Shown here: positions 44,872 to 55,836 of the stretch, piece after piece
Layout: each line of letters begins with the position of its first letter
Numbering within the stretch: position 1 is the first letter of the stretch
Assembly (NCBI GenBank): GCA_011947345.1
Contig: JAAVTG010000554.1
Span: 1,550,001-1,614,000 of the forward strand
Length of the DNA: 64,000 nucleotides
DNA from: Phytophthora quininea
Lineage: Eukaryota; Oomycota; Peronosporomycetes; Peronosporales; Peronosporaceae
Reading direction: 5' to 3'
Made by a program: the position numbers and the translations under genes
Notes under the pieces: generated by a model
The model's input: only the letters and a program-made list of their open reading frames with translations
The model's database searches: none
Told to the model about the DNA's origin: nothing

Positions 44872-46325
44872 ATGCCGCGCAAAGGAGGCAAGCGCGTACG
44901 TGCATGGAGCTCTACCATGTAACCTCTCTCTATCGACAGTTGCTAACGCTTTATCCCATTGCAGAGGAAGACCCGCACCCACGTGGTGGAAGCCCCAGGC
45001 AACGAGAAGGATGACACGCCCATGAGCTTCGTCTTCAAGATGGGCAAAGTGCCTTCCGTTGTGAGCACGCTGGTGCAGGACATGCGCCGCGTCATGGCGC
45101 CCTACACGGCCGACAAGCTGCGCGAGAAGCGCAAGAACACGCTCAAGGACTTTGTGCACGTGGGCGCGCCCATGGGCGTCACGCACTTCGTCTTCTTCAC
45201 CAACACGAAGGCCGGCACCAACCTCAAGATTGCGCGCATCCCTCGCGGCCCCACGCTGTCTTTCAAAGTGGTCAAGTACTCTCTCATGAAGCACATGCAC
45301 CTGGTGCTGAAGAGGCCCGTTGATGCGTCGTTGGCGCTGAAAGCCAAACCACTCGTGGTGCTCAACAACTTTACCGCTCCGGACGACCACATTAAGCTTA
45401 TGAACGTGACATTCCAGAACATGTTCCCGGCCATTGACGTGCAGACGGTGGCGCTGTCGGAGTGCAGACGCGTGGTGCTGTTCAACTACGAGAAGGAGAC
45501 GGACACGGTCGAGTTCCGCCAGTACGTGATTCGAGCGGCGCCGCTGGGACTGTCGCGACCAGTCAAAACAATCGTGAAGGCCAAGGTGCCGAACCTCAAC
45601 AAGCTGGAGGATATCAGCGAGTACGTGCTGGGCAATGGAGCGGGTATCGGGTCTGCGTCGGACAGTGAGGTGGACGACGAGGTCTCGCACGTGACACTGC
45701 CGGACTCGTTCCGCGGCCGTGGCAACCGCAAAGCGGAGAAGAGTGCAGTGCGGTTGACGGAGATTGGGCCTCGCCTCACGCTTAGCCTCACGAAGGTAGA
45801 GCGCGGCATCTGCGAAGGCGACGTGCTGTACCACGCCTACAAGACCAAGACGCCGGAGGAGGCGGCGAAGGCCAAGGCGAAGCACGAGGCTGCCGTTGCG
45901 CTCAAGAAAAAGCGTCGTGAAGAGCAGGAAGCGAATGTGGCCAAGAAGCAGGAAGTGAAGGATGCCAAAAACAGCGTAAGCTTGAGCGTAAGCGTAAGCG
46001 CGAACAGGGCGAGGACGACGATGAACTGGACGAGACCACCGCCCATGCTGCTGGAAAGGACGACGACTCGGAGATCGACGACGTTGATTACTACCGCCAG
46101 GAAGTTGGTGAAGAACCGGATGCGTACATGTTCCCTGAGAAGGTGAAGACAACAGCGAAGGGCAGCAAGAACAAAAAGCAGAAGAAGACGTCTGAAAAAG
46201 CGGCCCCTGCAGTGCAGAAACCTTCGGAGGTGGCGGCGTCAGACAAAAAGAACCGCTTCTTGCGGCCCGGTGCGAGGGCACCGAAGGGTCAAGTTATCCG
46301 CCAGCGCCAGCCCAAGAAGAAGTAG
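44872..46325 (+). CDS. PPAN: PPAN/SSF1, Brix-domain ribosome biogenesis factor
   Basis: Exon 1 (44872-44895) encodes MPRKGGKR; the intron is 44896-44964 and exon 2 begins RKTRTHVVEAPG. The Brix domain follows: PMSFVFKMGKVPSVVSTLVQ, MRRVMAPYTADKLREKRKNT, DFVHVGAPMGVTHFVFF, RIPRGPTLSFKV and LTEIGPRLTLSLTKVERG. The Lys-rich C-terminal tail is split by one frame break near 45970 in an AAAAA run and ends at 46325. In yeast, Ssf1/2 act in 60S pre-ribosome assembly (27S rRNA processing) in the nucleolus. About 475 residues, normal for the family. Confidence 0.92.
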
Positions 46326-46591
46326 AGCATTATTGTTTTGCTCTTCGTCGATTATCCTGCAGAACCCAGCTGGCTCTGCTTTTGCCAATAGATCTCCATT
46401 TATACGAAAGCAATTTTGCTTCACTTCCATGGTCACTCTCTTTTCAGGTTCGGTGCCTTGATAACCAATTTCTCCCAACAAAACACGCTATACTAAACTA
46501 GCCTACCTCAGCCTACTTGTCAAGCTCGCGAGCTCCAATACGCAAAAGATGAAGAAGAGGCGCCCGGCGCAGGCCAGCACTAGCACTCCCT

Positions 46592-48604
46592 TCACCGTCT
46601 GCCAGGAGGCGGCTGAAGCGAAGGATGGTGCTGCTGCTTCGGGTCGCTCATGGGGATCGGAAAGCGGTCACGGCGTCCGCCCTGCGGGACGCCAGAGGGC
46701 CCACCGAGGTTCTTCGGGTTCAGTCCAGCAAGACGCTGCGGAGGTGCCTGCAGTTTGCGGTCACCACCGTCCATGGCGTATCGCATCCCGCCCACCTTGC
46801 TCTCCTCCTTGATGGGCCGGCCGGGCATTCCTCGACGGCCATCCTGTTGCATATGCACCGCCTGTGCGTGGTGCTGGGCCTGCATCTGCGCTTGCATCTG
46901 CGCGTGGTGGTGTGCTTGAGCCGCTTGAGCTTGTGCCTGGGCGTGGGCTTGTGCCTGAGCTTGAGCGTGTGCCTGAGCCTGAGGGTGCTGGGACTGCATT
47001 TGCTGCGCTTGCTGAGGGTGCTGCATGCCGGGCACCATGCCACCCATTACTCCGCGAGGCATCATGCCGCCGCCGTTCATACCGGCGCTACGGCCCATGC
47101 CCCGCATCATGTTCATACCGGCGCTGCCCACTGGCATTCCGCGCGCCATACCGGTGCTGGTCTCCGGACCGCTTACACTCATGGCACCCGAGGTGGGGGC
47201 GTTGCCCATACTCATGCTCATGGGAGCCTCCGGGTTGCCGCCACGCAGCATGTGCGCCATCGGCACTCCCTGGCTGACGGGTGCACCACCATTTGGCTGG
47301 GGAGCAGCTCCTCCTTGTGCGGGGGCGCCCTGTTGCTGTTGCTGCTGCTGATACTGGGTCTCAGCCGTCGGACGCGACGAGAAGGTCGGCATCGGGGACG
47401 TCGTAGGCGGTTCGGACGGGCCCGGGGCCGAGTTGGCACCGGCCATTCCGATCGTGGACTGCCCCGTTTCCCGAACACGCAGCAGCTCCAATCGTTCCCG
47501 AATAAACTGAGCATCAGCGCCAAGCTCCGCTGCCTTTTGGTACGCATCGCGGGCGTCGCTGGTCTGGTTGCACGTGTCGTAGAGCGTGCCGACGTTATAC
47601 CAGACCTCGCAAATGTTGGGGTTGATGTTAATAGCGCGCGAGTACGCGTCCAGCGCGTCCAAGTGCTGGTTGAGCTGGTAGAAGAGCACGCCCAGCGAGC
47701 ACCAGACGTTGGGGTTCTGCGAGTCCGTGGTCACGGCGTGTTTGTACGAGTCGTAGGCCTCCTCGAACTCCTGCACCGCCATATAGCACCGTCCGAGGAG
47801 GTACCATCCCTTGCCATCCTGCGGGTCGATGCTCACGGCCTTCTTCAAATAGTCGATGGCGGGCGGGTGCTCGCTGTGCTTGAGACAGAGCCAGCCGAGC
47901 TGCTGCAGCGGCTTGGCATTGTTTGGGTTGAGCTCGGCCACCTTGAGGTAGCTCGACTTAGCCAGCTGGATCTCGTCCTTGAGCTCGTACACGTGGCCGA
48001 TCTGGGTCCAAATATCGCTGGCCATCTCGGTGGTCTGCACGTTGGCCTGCACGTCGTGCAGCACCGACTTGAGGCGCTCGAGCGCGCCTTCGTAGTCCCC
48101 GCGCTGCTTGGCGATGATGCCGAGGCGGAACTTGACCTCCAGTGCCATGTTAAAGTTGGGCTCGAAGCGCAGTACGGCCTCGAACGACTCCTGGGCGTGC
48201 TCGAGCGATCCGAGGCGCTCGTAGAGCTGTCCGATGCCGTACCACATGTTGGGGTCCTTCTGACTCATCGGGTTGTTGTACATAGCATACTGGTAGGCCG
48301 TGTGTGCGCTCGTGAGATCGTTCATCATGAGGCAGCAGTAGCCGAGGTGGCCCCAGGCGTCCGAGTTCTGCTCGTTGAGCGACACGAGGCCGCGGAAGCA
48401 GTCGGCGGCCTTGGTGTAGTCCTCGACCTTCTCGTAGCAGCAGCCGATGGCGAACAGCGCCGTGGCGTTCAGGCGGTTGTGGGACAGCACCTTCTCGTAG
48501 GCCAGCATGGTGTTCTCGTCGTCGCCCATCATCTCGGCGATGCGGCCCAGCGACAGCCAGGCCTCTTCGTTGGCGGCCGAGAGCTGGCGCCCGAGCTGCA
48601 GCAT
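46592..48604 (-). CDS. CYC8/SSN6-type TPR transcriptional co-repressor
   Basis: A single uninterrupted frame of 670 residues. Ten or so tetratricopeptide repeats fill residues 1-385 (NEEAWLSLGRIAEMMGDDEN; NPNVWCSLGVLFYQLNQH; CEVWYNVGTLYDTCNQTSDA). The spacing and sequence are those of CYC8/SSN6, which with TUP1 forms a general repressor complex. The C-terminal 280 residues are low complexity: Met/Gly/Pro-rich, then a run of alternating Ala and Gln (AQAHAQAQAQAHAQAQAQAA), as in the yeast protein. It starts MLQLGRQ at 48604; a further upstream exon is possible because many homologues have a longer N-terminus. Confidence 0.9.
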   Translation of the reverse strand: MLQLGRQLSAANEEAWLSLGRIAEMMGDDENTMLAYEKVLSHNRLNATALFAIGCCYEKVEDYTKAADCFRGLVSLNEQNSDAWGHLGYCCLMMNDLTSAHTAYQYAMYNNPMSQKDPNMWYGIGQLYERLGSLEHAQESFEAVLRFEPNFNMALEVKFRLGIIAKQRGDYEGALERLKSVLHDVQANVQTTEMASDIWTQIGHVYELKDEIQLAKSSYLKVAELNPNNAKPLQQLGWLCLKHSEHPPAIDYLKKAVSIDPQDGKGWYLLGRCYMAVQEFEEAYDSYKHAVTTDSQNPNVWCSLGVLFYQLNQHLDALDAYSRAININPNICEVWYNVGTLYDTCNQTSDARDAYQKAAELGADAQFIRERLELLRVRETGQSTIGMAGANSAPGPSEPPTTSPMPTFSSRPTAETQYQQQQQQQGAPAQGGAAPQPNGGAPVSQGVPMAHMLRGGNPEAPMSMSMGNAPTSGAMSVSGPETSTGMARGMPVGSAGMNMMRGMGRSAGMNGGGMMPRGVMGGMVPGMQHPQQAQQMQSQHPQAQAHAQAQAQAHAQAQAQAAQAHHHAQMQAQMQAQHHAQAVHMQQDGRRGMPGRPIKEESKVGGMRYAMDGGDRKLQAPPQRLAGLNPKNLGGPSGVPQGGRRDRFPIPMSDPKQQHHPSLQPPPGRR

Positions 48605-49816
48605 CGAGGAGGACCGTGGTTAGACGAGGGGTTACTAGGTAGAGGCAACAGAGGCCGACGCACCGTGCTGTTTTCTTCCATTTTGGGGGTGGCCATGAAG
48701 CAGGGGAAGGGCCTGCTGGTTTGGATATTTGAATGCGCTCCCTGCGCTGTCTGGTTGTCTTTCTTCTGCTTCTTCTTCGGCGGCTGGTGTGGGAGCCCGC
48801 TCGTTGTCTACTGCTGATTTTGTATGGCGAGGGAAGCTCAGGGAGAGAGGGGGAAGCAGCGCAGGCGACGGGGCAGTCCGCGGAAAAACCTAAAAACCTT
48901 GCAGATACAAACTGGCAGAGATCCGGTCAGAGAACGGGCGATGGCAAGCGTGACGGGCGTGACGGACGAACACGGCGACGAGCCAATCATGCCGCGGCGC
49001 GCGGGTCACTGTCGCAGCCACAGTCGCCGACGGCGGTCACGAGCGGGTGTTGGTCCAACAGAGCAAAGCCAGCTGGCAGAGCGTGTTGGCCTGCCCTGTT
49101 GCAGCCCGATTGCAGATGGTCTGCCTTGGCCGCCTCCTACAGCGCTGCCCGACTCGGTCTCGTGGCGCAAATCGTGGCGCGGCCGCGGCTCCAAGTCGCA
49201 CGCTGAACCCATCGATGGATCACGGCCTTCCAAATGTCGAAAGCGGCTTCAATTTGGCGTCGTCAATGCTGTCAAGGAGGTCAGGAGGAGTCCCGCCTTG
49301 TGCCCGACAGTGGTGGCAGCGGAGGACGTCGCTAGTAATCGCAGGCGTTCGCTTGCCTGGTACAGGTCCCAGACGACACATCAGGTGGGCCGTGCACCGA
49401 TACCAGGCTGGTGATCAAATCCGCCGTGGATCGATCGATCGGTCGGTCGCGCCCACCACGTGGGGCGACACGGTACAACGCAGGGCACGGACGATGGCTT
49501 GTGGCAGTAGCCGTTGCTGCACCACCACATGGTTTCGGTTTGGCACGGCGAATCCATTGCCAAGACGCAGCTCCGACGCAGCACGCCGTCCAGCAAGCGG
49601 CAGCGTTCGTCCTGCTTGCCACTCGGCGAAACTGCGCAACACAACTGGGCCGATACACGCCGTCGGACGGCGTGTATTGAAATCACCGACGCAAAACCAC
49701 TTGCGCGGTAATTTCAATACCTTTGAAAGCGATACGACCCCTTCAAAACCGATTGCTAATCCCACTGCTGGCTTCAAGCCAACATTCATTCTCGTTTAAC
49801 GACTTGAGCGCCGCAC
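48605..49816. other. Intergenic, 1.2 kb, with structured palindromes
   Basis: Divergent space between CYC8 and the CDF transporter. It is GC-rich with numerous overlapping frames that I cannot support as genes. The notable content is a pair of inverted repeats at 49653-49720, listed separately. Confidence 0.5.
49653..49720. repeat. Compound inverted repeats (two hairpins)
   Basis: ATACACGCCGT (49653-49663) and ACGGCGTGTAT (49667-49677) form a perfect 11-bp stem with a 3-base loop. Overlapping it, GTATTGAAAT (49674-49683) pairs with ATTTCAATAC (49711-49720), a perfect 10-bp stem. The enclosed bases (ACCGACGC, GCGCGGT) also pair almost fully. This may be a small inverted-repeat element or a structured regulatory sequence. 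Confidence 0.65.
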
Positions 49817-51910
49817 ATGTGGCGAGGAGTTCGAGGCGGCAGCCAGCGGCTCGATGCGATAGACAGCGGGATTAACCCGCGACGACTGCAGTGGCAGCGG
49901 CAGTGGCGCGACTTTGGGCTCTGCAAGTCGCTGGCAGGACCCGACGCAGCCGACCAGACCGAGCCGCGCTCCAGCCAGGGCGACGAGGCCATGAAGATCA
50001 CGCGCGTGGGCATTTATGTGAACGTGGCGATGGCCGCCACCAAGGTGCGGGACAGGCAGATACGTTTGAGCTGGACATTGCACTGAATATTTGCGTCAAT
50101 GCTTTAGGGAGCGGTTGGTGTGGCCATCCACTCGAGTGCGCTGGTGGCAGACGCTGCGCACTCGCTGTCAGACTTGCTGTCCGATGTGGTGACGATGTGG
50201 AGCGTGCGCGTGGCGCGACTTCCACCCGACCCGAAGCATCCTTACGGTGAGGAGGAGGACGTTTCGCTTCTTGTTGGGTGTGCGCCGGACGTCCTAATGT
50301 TGTTGATTTCTGCGTGCTAGGCTACGGCAAGTATGAGGCAGTAGGGTCGCTTTCGGTTGGAGCAATACTGGTGTTGTGCGGGCTCGGGATCGGTGCGGAC
50401 GGGCTGCAGGTCTTGCAAGAACTTTGGAATGGCGCTGCGGCTGCGGAACTGACCGAGTTTTCGGTGCCATTTCTCCCCGGTATGCATGCATTTTTTCGTT
50501 GTGGGGTGGTTGACGCAGCAGGATTGATTCAATGCTTTGACTCCAGAGGTGAGCAAGAGCACGCAGTGGGCACTTGCGCTCGGCGCAGCAGGAGCATCAA
50601 TCGCAGCGAAAGAGGCGCTGTACCATGCCACAGTGAAAATCGGCAAACAAGCCAACAGCAAGGTTTTAATCGCCAACGCGTGGCACCACCGCACCGACGC
50701 CATTTCGTCGGTGGTGGCACTAGGTGGCATTGTCGGCTCTATGGCTGGCATGCCGCTTCTTGACCCCGGTACGTTAATATTTGTGTTGGTAAGGTTGAGC
50801 CGCCGATAATATGGGAATTCATGTGTCGGAAACAGTGGCTGGTATGGCGGTCGCTGCGATGATCGTTAAGACAGGTGGAGAAATCTGCCTCGACAGGTTT
50901 GGCCTTGTTGTTTATCACTGAGGAACATATTTGGGCGACAGACTGACACTGACAATGTGCAGTGTCCAAGAATTGACAGATAATACCGTCGAGACTGAAG
51001 TGCTCGAAACGCTGAAAGAAGTGGTGGGGTTACGTTCGGCCTGTAAGTTGTCGGTTGGTGATGACAATTATGTTGTTTCGTTTTGCATGCACTTGTGGCA
51101 GTCCCGCAATGTCGATGACGTGCTGCATGTTTCGCAAGTGCGCGCTCGCCGAATGGGCCCTTATACGCTTGTTGACTTGCGCGTTCACGTACGTTGCTGT
51201 TCATGCTACGATGCGAATCTATTTATCTACATGAAATCGCTCACGGGTGTTGTTGGAATCTCCAGTTAGACGCCCGGACGAGCATTTCAATGGCGCAGCA
51301 GGTCAGTCGTCTCAAGACTTATTACACTGTTGGCTCTCATTTTAACTTTAGGTGCGTGGAGTTATAGATCTCGGCCCGTGTGCGGTCACATATCCTGCAA
51401 GAAGTCCCGGACGTGTCGGAGGTTTTGGTCCACATTGACGCCCATTTTGGTACGATCCTTGATAGTTACTACGCGTGTGCTATCCTAACGCAATGGCCTG
51501 ATAGACCATCATAGTTTTGGCGGAGTGAACGCAGCGGATGTCCACGAGAAGGATTTTCGGCCGTACAAGGAAGTGAAGAACGACATTCACAAGGCGTTGG
51601 CAACGATCTCCGAGATCACTGGAACGACACACATCAACACGCACTGGTTGCCGCATCTCAACGGACAGGGTACCGTCGTGGAAGTCGCCATTATTGTCCA
51701 GCCAGACTTGAAGGTCGGCGGAGCACACGCCGTTGCCAAGAAAGCCCGGAGGTGGGTCTCCTCGTTTTGATCTCATAGAGTCTTCGCAAGTATTAATTAC
51801 TGTTGTTATGCGATCGCTGCAGAGCCATTGAAGCGATCCCGTACATTGCGGAGGCTGACATCCACCTCGAGCTGCAGGACGACGATAGCGAGCACGTTGC
51901 GCGGGGGTGA
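49817..51910 (+). CDS. Cation diffusion facilitator (CDF) metal transporter
   Basis: Proton-coupled efflux of Zn/Fe/Mn-type divalent metals. Exon starts: 49817, 50108, 50321, 50548, 50836, 50963, about 51095, about 51285, about 51510 and 51823; the introns I could place are 60-90 nt GT-AG. Metal-site motifs: ALVADAAHSLSDLLSDVV (HxxxD in helix 2) and WHHRTDAISSVVALGG (HxxxD in helix 5). HPYGYGKYEAVGSL between helices and the cytosolic C-terminal domain (INTHWLPHLNGQGTVVEVAI) complete the fold. The N-terminus is Arg-rich and amphipathic (MWRGVRGGSQRLDAI), suggesting mitochondrial targeting; that is an inference. The splice at 51042/51095 is out by one base, another probable indel. Confidence 0.86.
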
Positions 51911-52088
51911 AAAGTTAATGAAGTTGCCTTTGTGCGAGCAAACCCCGTTGGTATTACGCTCCTATACAAACACCAAGTCATGCATTTGTAATTGCAATAT
52001 GCTTTATGGAGGCATATTGCGCAAGCATCTGCAACGTTTAACATGCGGCTCACTTCCGAAACGACCTGGACCACGTCAGTCGGCGAGA

Positions 52089-53135
52089 ATGGCGGACCGC
52101 GGCATCGGCATGGACTTCCTGCTGGCCAGCATGGCCACCAGCGGCGCCTGTGTGGTGTCCAACCCCATGGAGGTCATTAAGACGCGCATGCAGCTGCAGG
52201 GCGAGCTGGCGCACAACGTCACGCGCGGCGCAGCTCCAGTGGTGCAGTACAAGAACTTTGCGCACGCCTTCTACACCATCGGCCGCACCGAAGGACTGCG
52301 CGGCATCCAGCGCGGCTTGGGGCCCGGCATCTCGTATCAGGTCTTCATGAACGGCCCGAGACTCGGACTGTTCGAGCCGCTGCAGAAGGTCTTTGGAGCG
52401 ACGGACCCGAAGGCCTACTCGTTCCCCATCAGGAACGTCTGTGCAGCAGCGACGTCGGGCATGATCGGAGCGTTCATCGGCAGTCCCTTCTTCCTGGTCA
52501 AGGCGAGAATTCAAGCGGCCAGCTCCGCCGGGAAAATCAACGCTCAGTACGCGTACAATGGCATGGTGAGAGAAGATGAGGCTTTGTGACTGGTGCATTT
52601 GTGCTGACGAATGTGGTTGCTGCAGTTTGATGGTTTCCGGCAGATCATTAAGACGGACGGGCTGCTGGGGTTGTATCGCGGCGCGTCGGCGTCGATTCCG
52701 CGCGTCGCAATCGGCTCCGGCACGCAGTTGGCGACGTACACGCAGGCGAAGACGATGGTCATTGCAGCGGGGTTCGGGGACGGCATGCAGATCCACTTGG
52801 GAGGTGCGTGGGTTGCAATTGGGTCGCGGATTTATGAGATGAGTGGCTGATGTTGTTGTTGTTTAGCGAGTGTCTTGACCGGTTTGGTGGTGACGACGGC
52901 CATGAACCCGATGGATGTGGTCTCGACGCGGATCTACAGTCAGAAGGTGGTGAACGGCAAGGGGAAATTGTACTCGGGCGTCTTCGACTGCATCATGAAG
53001 ACCATGAAGAGCGAGGGCATTCGAGGCTTCTACAAGGGCTGGACAGCGCACTACATGCGGCTAGGCCCGCACACGATCTTCACATTCCTCCTGTGGGAAG
53101 AGGCCAAGCGGATCGCGACTGAGCTCGGGTATTAG
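52089..53135 (+). CDS. Mitochondrial carrier, SLC25A34/35 (OAC1-like)
   Basis: Three exons, 52089-52565, 52626-52803 and 52867-53135, all phases consistent, about 307 residues. Three carrier repeats each bear the P-x-[DE/F]-x-x-[KRS] signature: NPMEVIKTRMQ, SPFFLVKARIQ and NPMDVVSTRIY. Their second halves follow (GLRGIQRGLGPGISYQ; GLLGLYRGASASIPRV; GIRGFYKGWTAHYMRL). Sequence order is closest to SLC25A34/35 and yeast Oac1, which exchange dicarboxylates such as oxaloacetate or sulfate across the inner membrane; substrate is inferred. The frame is intact and the ATG at 52089 directly precedes the first helix. Confidence 0.9.
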
Positions 53136-53259
53136 CTAGGTGGAAGCTCAGACTAGACGTAGATGAACCTTAATATCTTCCCGCCTTGATACGACCAGTC
53201 ATATTACGTCGAGACGCCTCCGCCAATCAACGACACTTGCTCCGAAGCAGAAGAATCGT

Positions 53260-55058
53260 ATGGCTCGCCGACGACAAAGGGGTGGTAAGGGACGAAAGAG
53301 GGCGTTGTCGACTCCGCCGGAGGAAGAAGTGGAGGAGGAGGAGGAGGAAGAGGAATCCAGGCCGTATCCAATGTTGTTGCTGCCGGGGAAACGCTAGGGC
53401 TGTACGACCTGAATTTTAAGCGATGGCTATCGAAGAGAAGTGTCGATGGACTCACTGCAGAATGACCCGAGCGAAGAGCAGCATCTTCATCTCAAGTTTA
53501 TCGAGTCTCGGGTACAGGAGCTTCAGGAGAAGTCGTCGCGTGGCAAGCGGGCGCCAGATCGACAATGTCATCACACACGCAGCCCCAGCGAACTGCTTTC
53601 GACCCGAATCATGTCAGAAGAGCAGTTTTGGAACCAAGTAGACGTGTTTGGGCCAGATGGTAAGCTGTGTCTTGGACAAAAGCTAGCAGCGATCCCAGTG
53701 CTACTGAGGTCGAACGAATCCTTGGACCGGTACGAGGAGAACTTCCGACGGTGGTTAAATGTGAAAAACGTCAAGCTGGAAATGCTGCAGCGGGATCCAG
53801 AGGAAGAGCGCCGCTTTCGTCAAAGTTTTGCTTACTGCAGAGCAAGTCCGAGAGCGCATTATGTATATCAGCGGTGTCGATGCTCAAGAAGTCCACAGAA
53901 TAGGCGGTCACGGAGTCGGTCGCGTTCACGAGGCCACTCACGAAATCGACTACGGAGACGATCTCAAAGGCGTTCAAGTTCTCCAAACGAGATTTCAGTG
54001 AGTGGGTCGAGTCAAAGTCCAAGATCTTCTGAAACCCAATCGATTGAACGTCCCCAGCGGAAACGGAAACGCCTTAGTGACGAGGAAGACCAACGAGCGT
54101 CTTCGTCGATAATGTGCTCTTCAGAGGGAAATAAAACCCATGGCAAGACGGCGGTGTTTGAGACAGACAGCAAAATGCTGCGCTGTGTGCGCTCCTGGGC
54201 GGAGAAAGCGACCAAGGACCTGAGGTGCTGTTTTCTCGAGCTGGAACAAGAAATTAGCAGACTTCCAATTGCCCACCAGGAGCTCACCACTTCCAAGACT
54301 CCCATCACGTCTACGTGGCAGCAAACCCAAGATCAACAGATTCAGAACTACGATGAAGTCATTCCTGAGATTAATAATGAGCAGTCCCCAAATGCTATCC
54401 TCTACATGGCAACGGAAGTTCTCTCGGCGTCAGCGCGAGGTATCCCCACCGAGGACCCAACTAAGCCAAGCTTGACTCGGGACTTTATCCGCCTAAATAA
54501 GCAAATTGTCATCAACGAAAGGGCAATGGAGGACTCGATCGCGTATGTGAAAATGATCATTGGCATCGATAAGTCGGGGGCTGGCCAACACTTGGATGAT
54601 GTCAAGGAATTGACCGTCTCGATCAACCAGGAGAAGCGCCGCCGTGACAGCGTGCTTGCAGCAGTGATTGCTCACCAATGGAGCAGTAAAAAGACGAATT
54701 AAATTATCAAGTACGCTCTGAGGCCGAAGTCTCAAGCATATCATACGACAAGTTGGCTTCAACATTCACAGAGCTAGAGCAGAAGCGAGAAGATTTAGCT
54801 CCCTTGCAAGCCAAAGTAAAGAACCGGCTAAGTTGGTTGATCGGAGAGCACACGGGTCGAGATATCCAATTTCGGGAGCTGAAGGAATTGACTAGTAAAT
54901 TGGCGGCCGAGACGACTGTGATCTCCAAGCTGGAAGCGCAGTGCAATGCGATATGCGTGGCTCTAATGAAGTCGAACGAGGTGGTCTACAGAATGGCGGT
55001 CGATATGATTGAAGACATGCAAACGCGTGTGGTGGCGACCGACCACAACAGAAGCTAG
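53260..55058 (+). CDS. Novel SR-rich/coiled-coil family with tandem domain, member 2
   Basis: Paralogue of 42808-44709. From ATG 53260: a basic then acidic N-terminus, domain repeat 1 (YPMLLLP, then TLGLYDLNFKRWLSKRSV), repeat 2 (IPVLLRSNESLDRYEENFRR, WLNVKNVKLEMLQRDPEEE), and an Arg/Ser tract (NRRSRSRSRSRGHSRNRLRR). Then come a helical block (NERAMEDSIAYVKMIIGIDK; ELTVSINQEKRRRDSVLAAV) and a coiled-coil end (FRELKELTSKLAAETTVISK). Frames change near 53390 (GGGG run), 53432 and 54695; between breaks the sequence is well conserved with member 1. The unit around FRxWL..NV..L..DPEEE is repeated four times across the two genes. No known domain name applies. Confidence 0.72.
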
Positions 55059-55836
55059 CGCTGAAGACAGGCCGTATCCATTCGCGCCTTCTTCATCGTT
55101 TTTAGTGGTACCGTAGAAAGCTGTAAAGTCAGAGCGCCAAGATGTTGCAACGCGATTGCAAACATCGGCCTTGACGTGAGTCACGTGATATTGATGAAAG
55201 TCACGCTTCAACTTGGAAGATGAGCAAGGCTCCGTTCACTACGCTAGGTAGAAGCTGTGGTTCACGGCTTCACGGCTTCTATAGAGACCGAGGTGCTCAA
55301 GAAGTGTTCTGGTTGACTGCATGCGGAAACCACCCCAAAAGTATTCTTTGGAAGGTCCGGCACCGCTCACCACTGACCGCCCGCTTTTGTGTGGTGGGGT
55401 CTCGATTTTGACCGTGTTGAGGTGTTTTCGGTGGCAATCCCGCTTTTTCAACAATGGACCGAGCCAGCGACTCCAATTTTCCGTTCTTCTTGCCCATCTT
55501 GTGGCGCTCGGGACTCCCGAGTTGGAAATGCTATCAATTTGGTGATAAATAAATTTTCTCGGTCATTATTGCTCTACAGGTTCGCGCGTGCATCGGAAAA
55601 GGAGAGTCATGCATTGTGCATCACGCTCCACCGGCGTTGTAGGTTTGGAAGGTGACCGCACTCCACCGTGGCCTGTCTTGGCGCGGAGTTCCAACCGGGA
55701 AGCGCATGGGAGCCCGACCATGATGTGATGCAGTAGATACACTTTCCTAAAGCTCCACTCGTTTTGTGGCCCCAGGTGCGGACGAGCTCTTCAACACACT
55801 CTTCCTTTTCCCAACAAGCGGTCAGATTGCTCCGCG
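55059..55836. other. Intergenic, no supported gene
   Basis: 778 bases between the novel-family gene and the elicitin-like array. Small frames only; presumably the promoter of the first elicitin-like gene. Confidence 0.5.

Noticed and set aside
44848..46281. A 477-codon minus-strand open frame
   Set aside because: Antisense to the Brix-domain gene PPAN; no domain of its own.
46625..48817. A 730-codon plus-strand open frame
   Set aside because: It is fully antisense to the CYC8/SSN6 gene, whose TPR repeats are unmistakable. The frame stays open because of GC-rich third positions; it encodes no recognisable domain.
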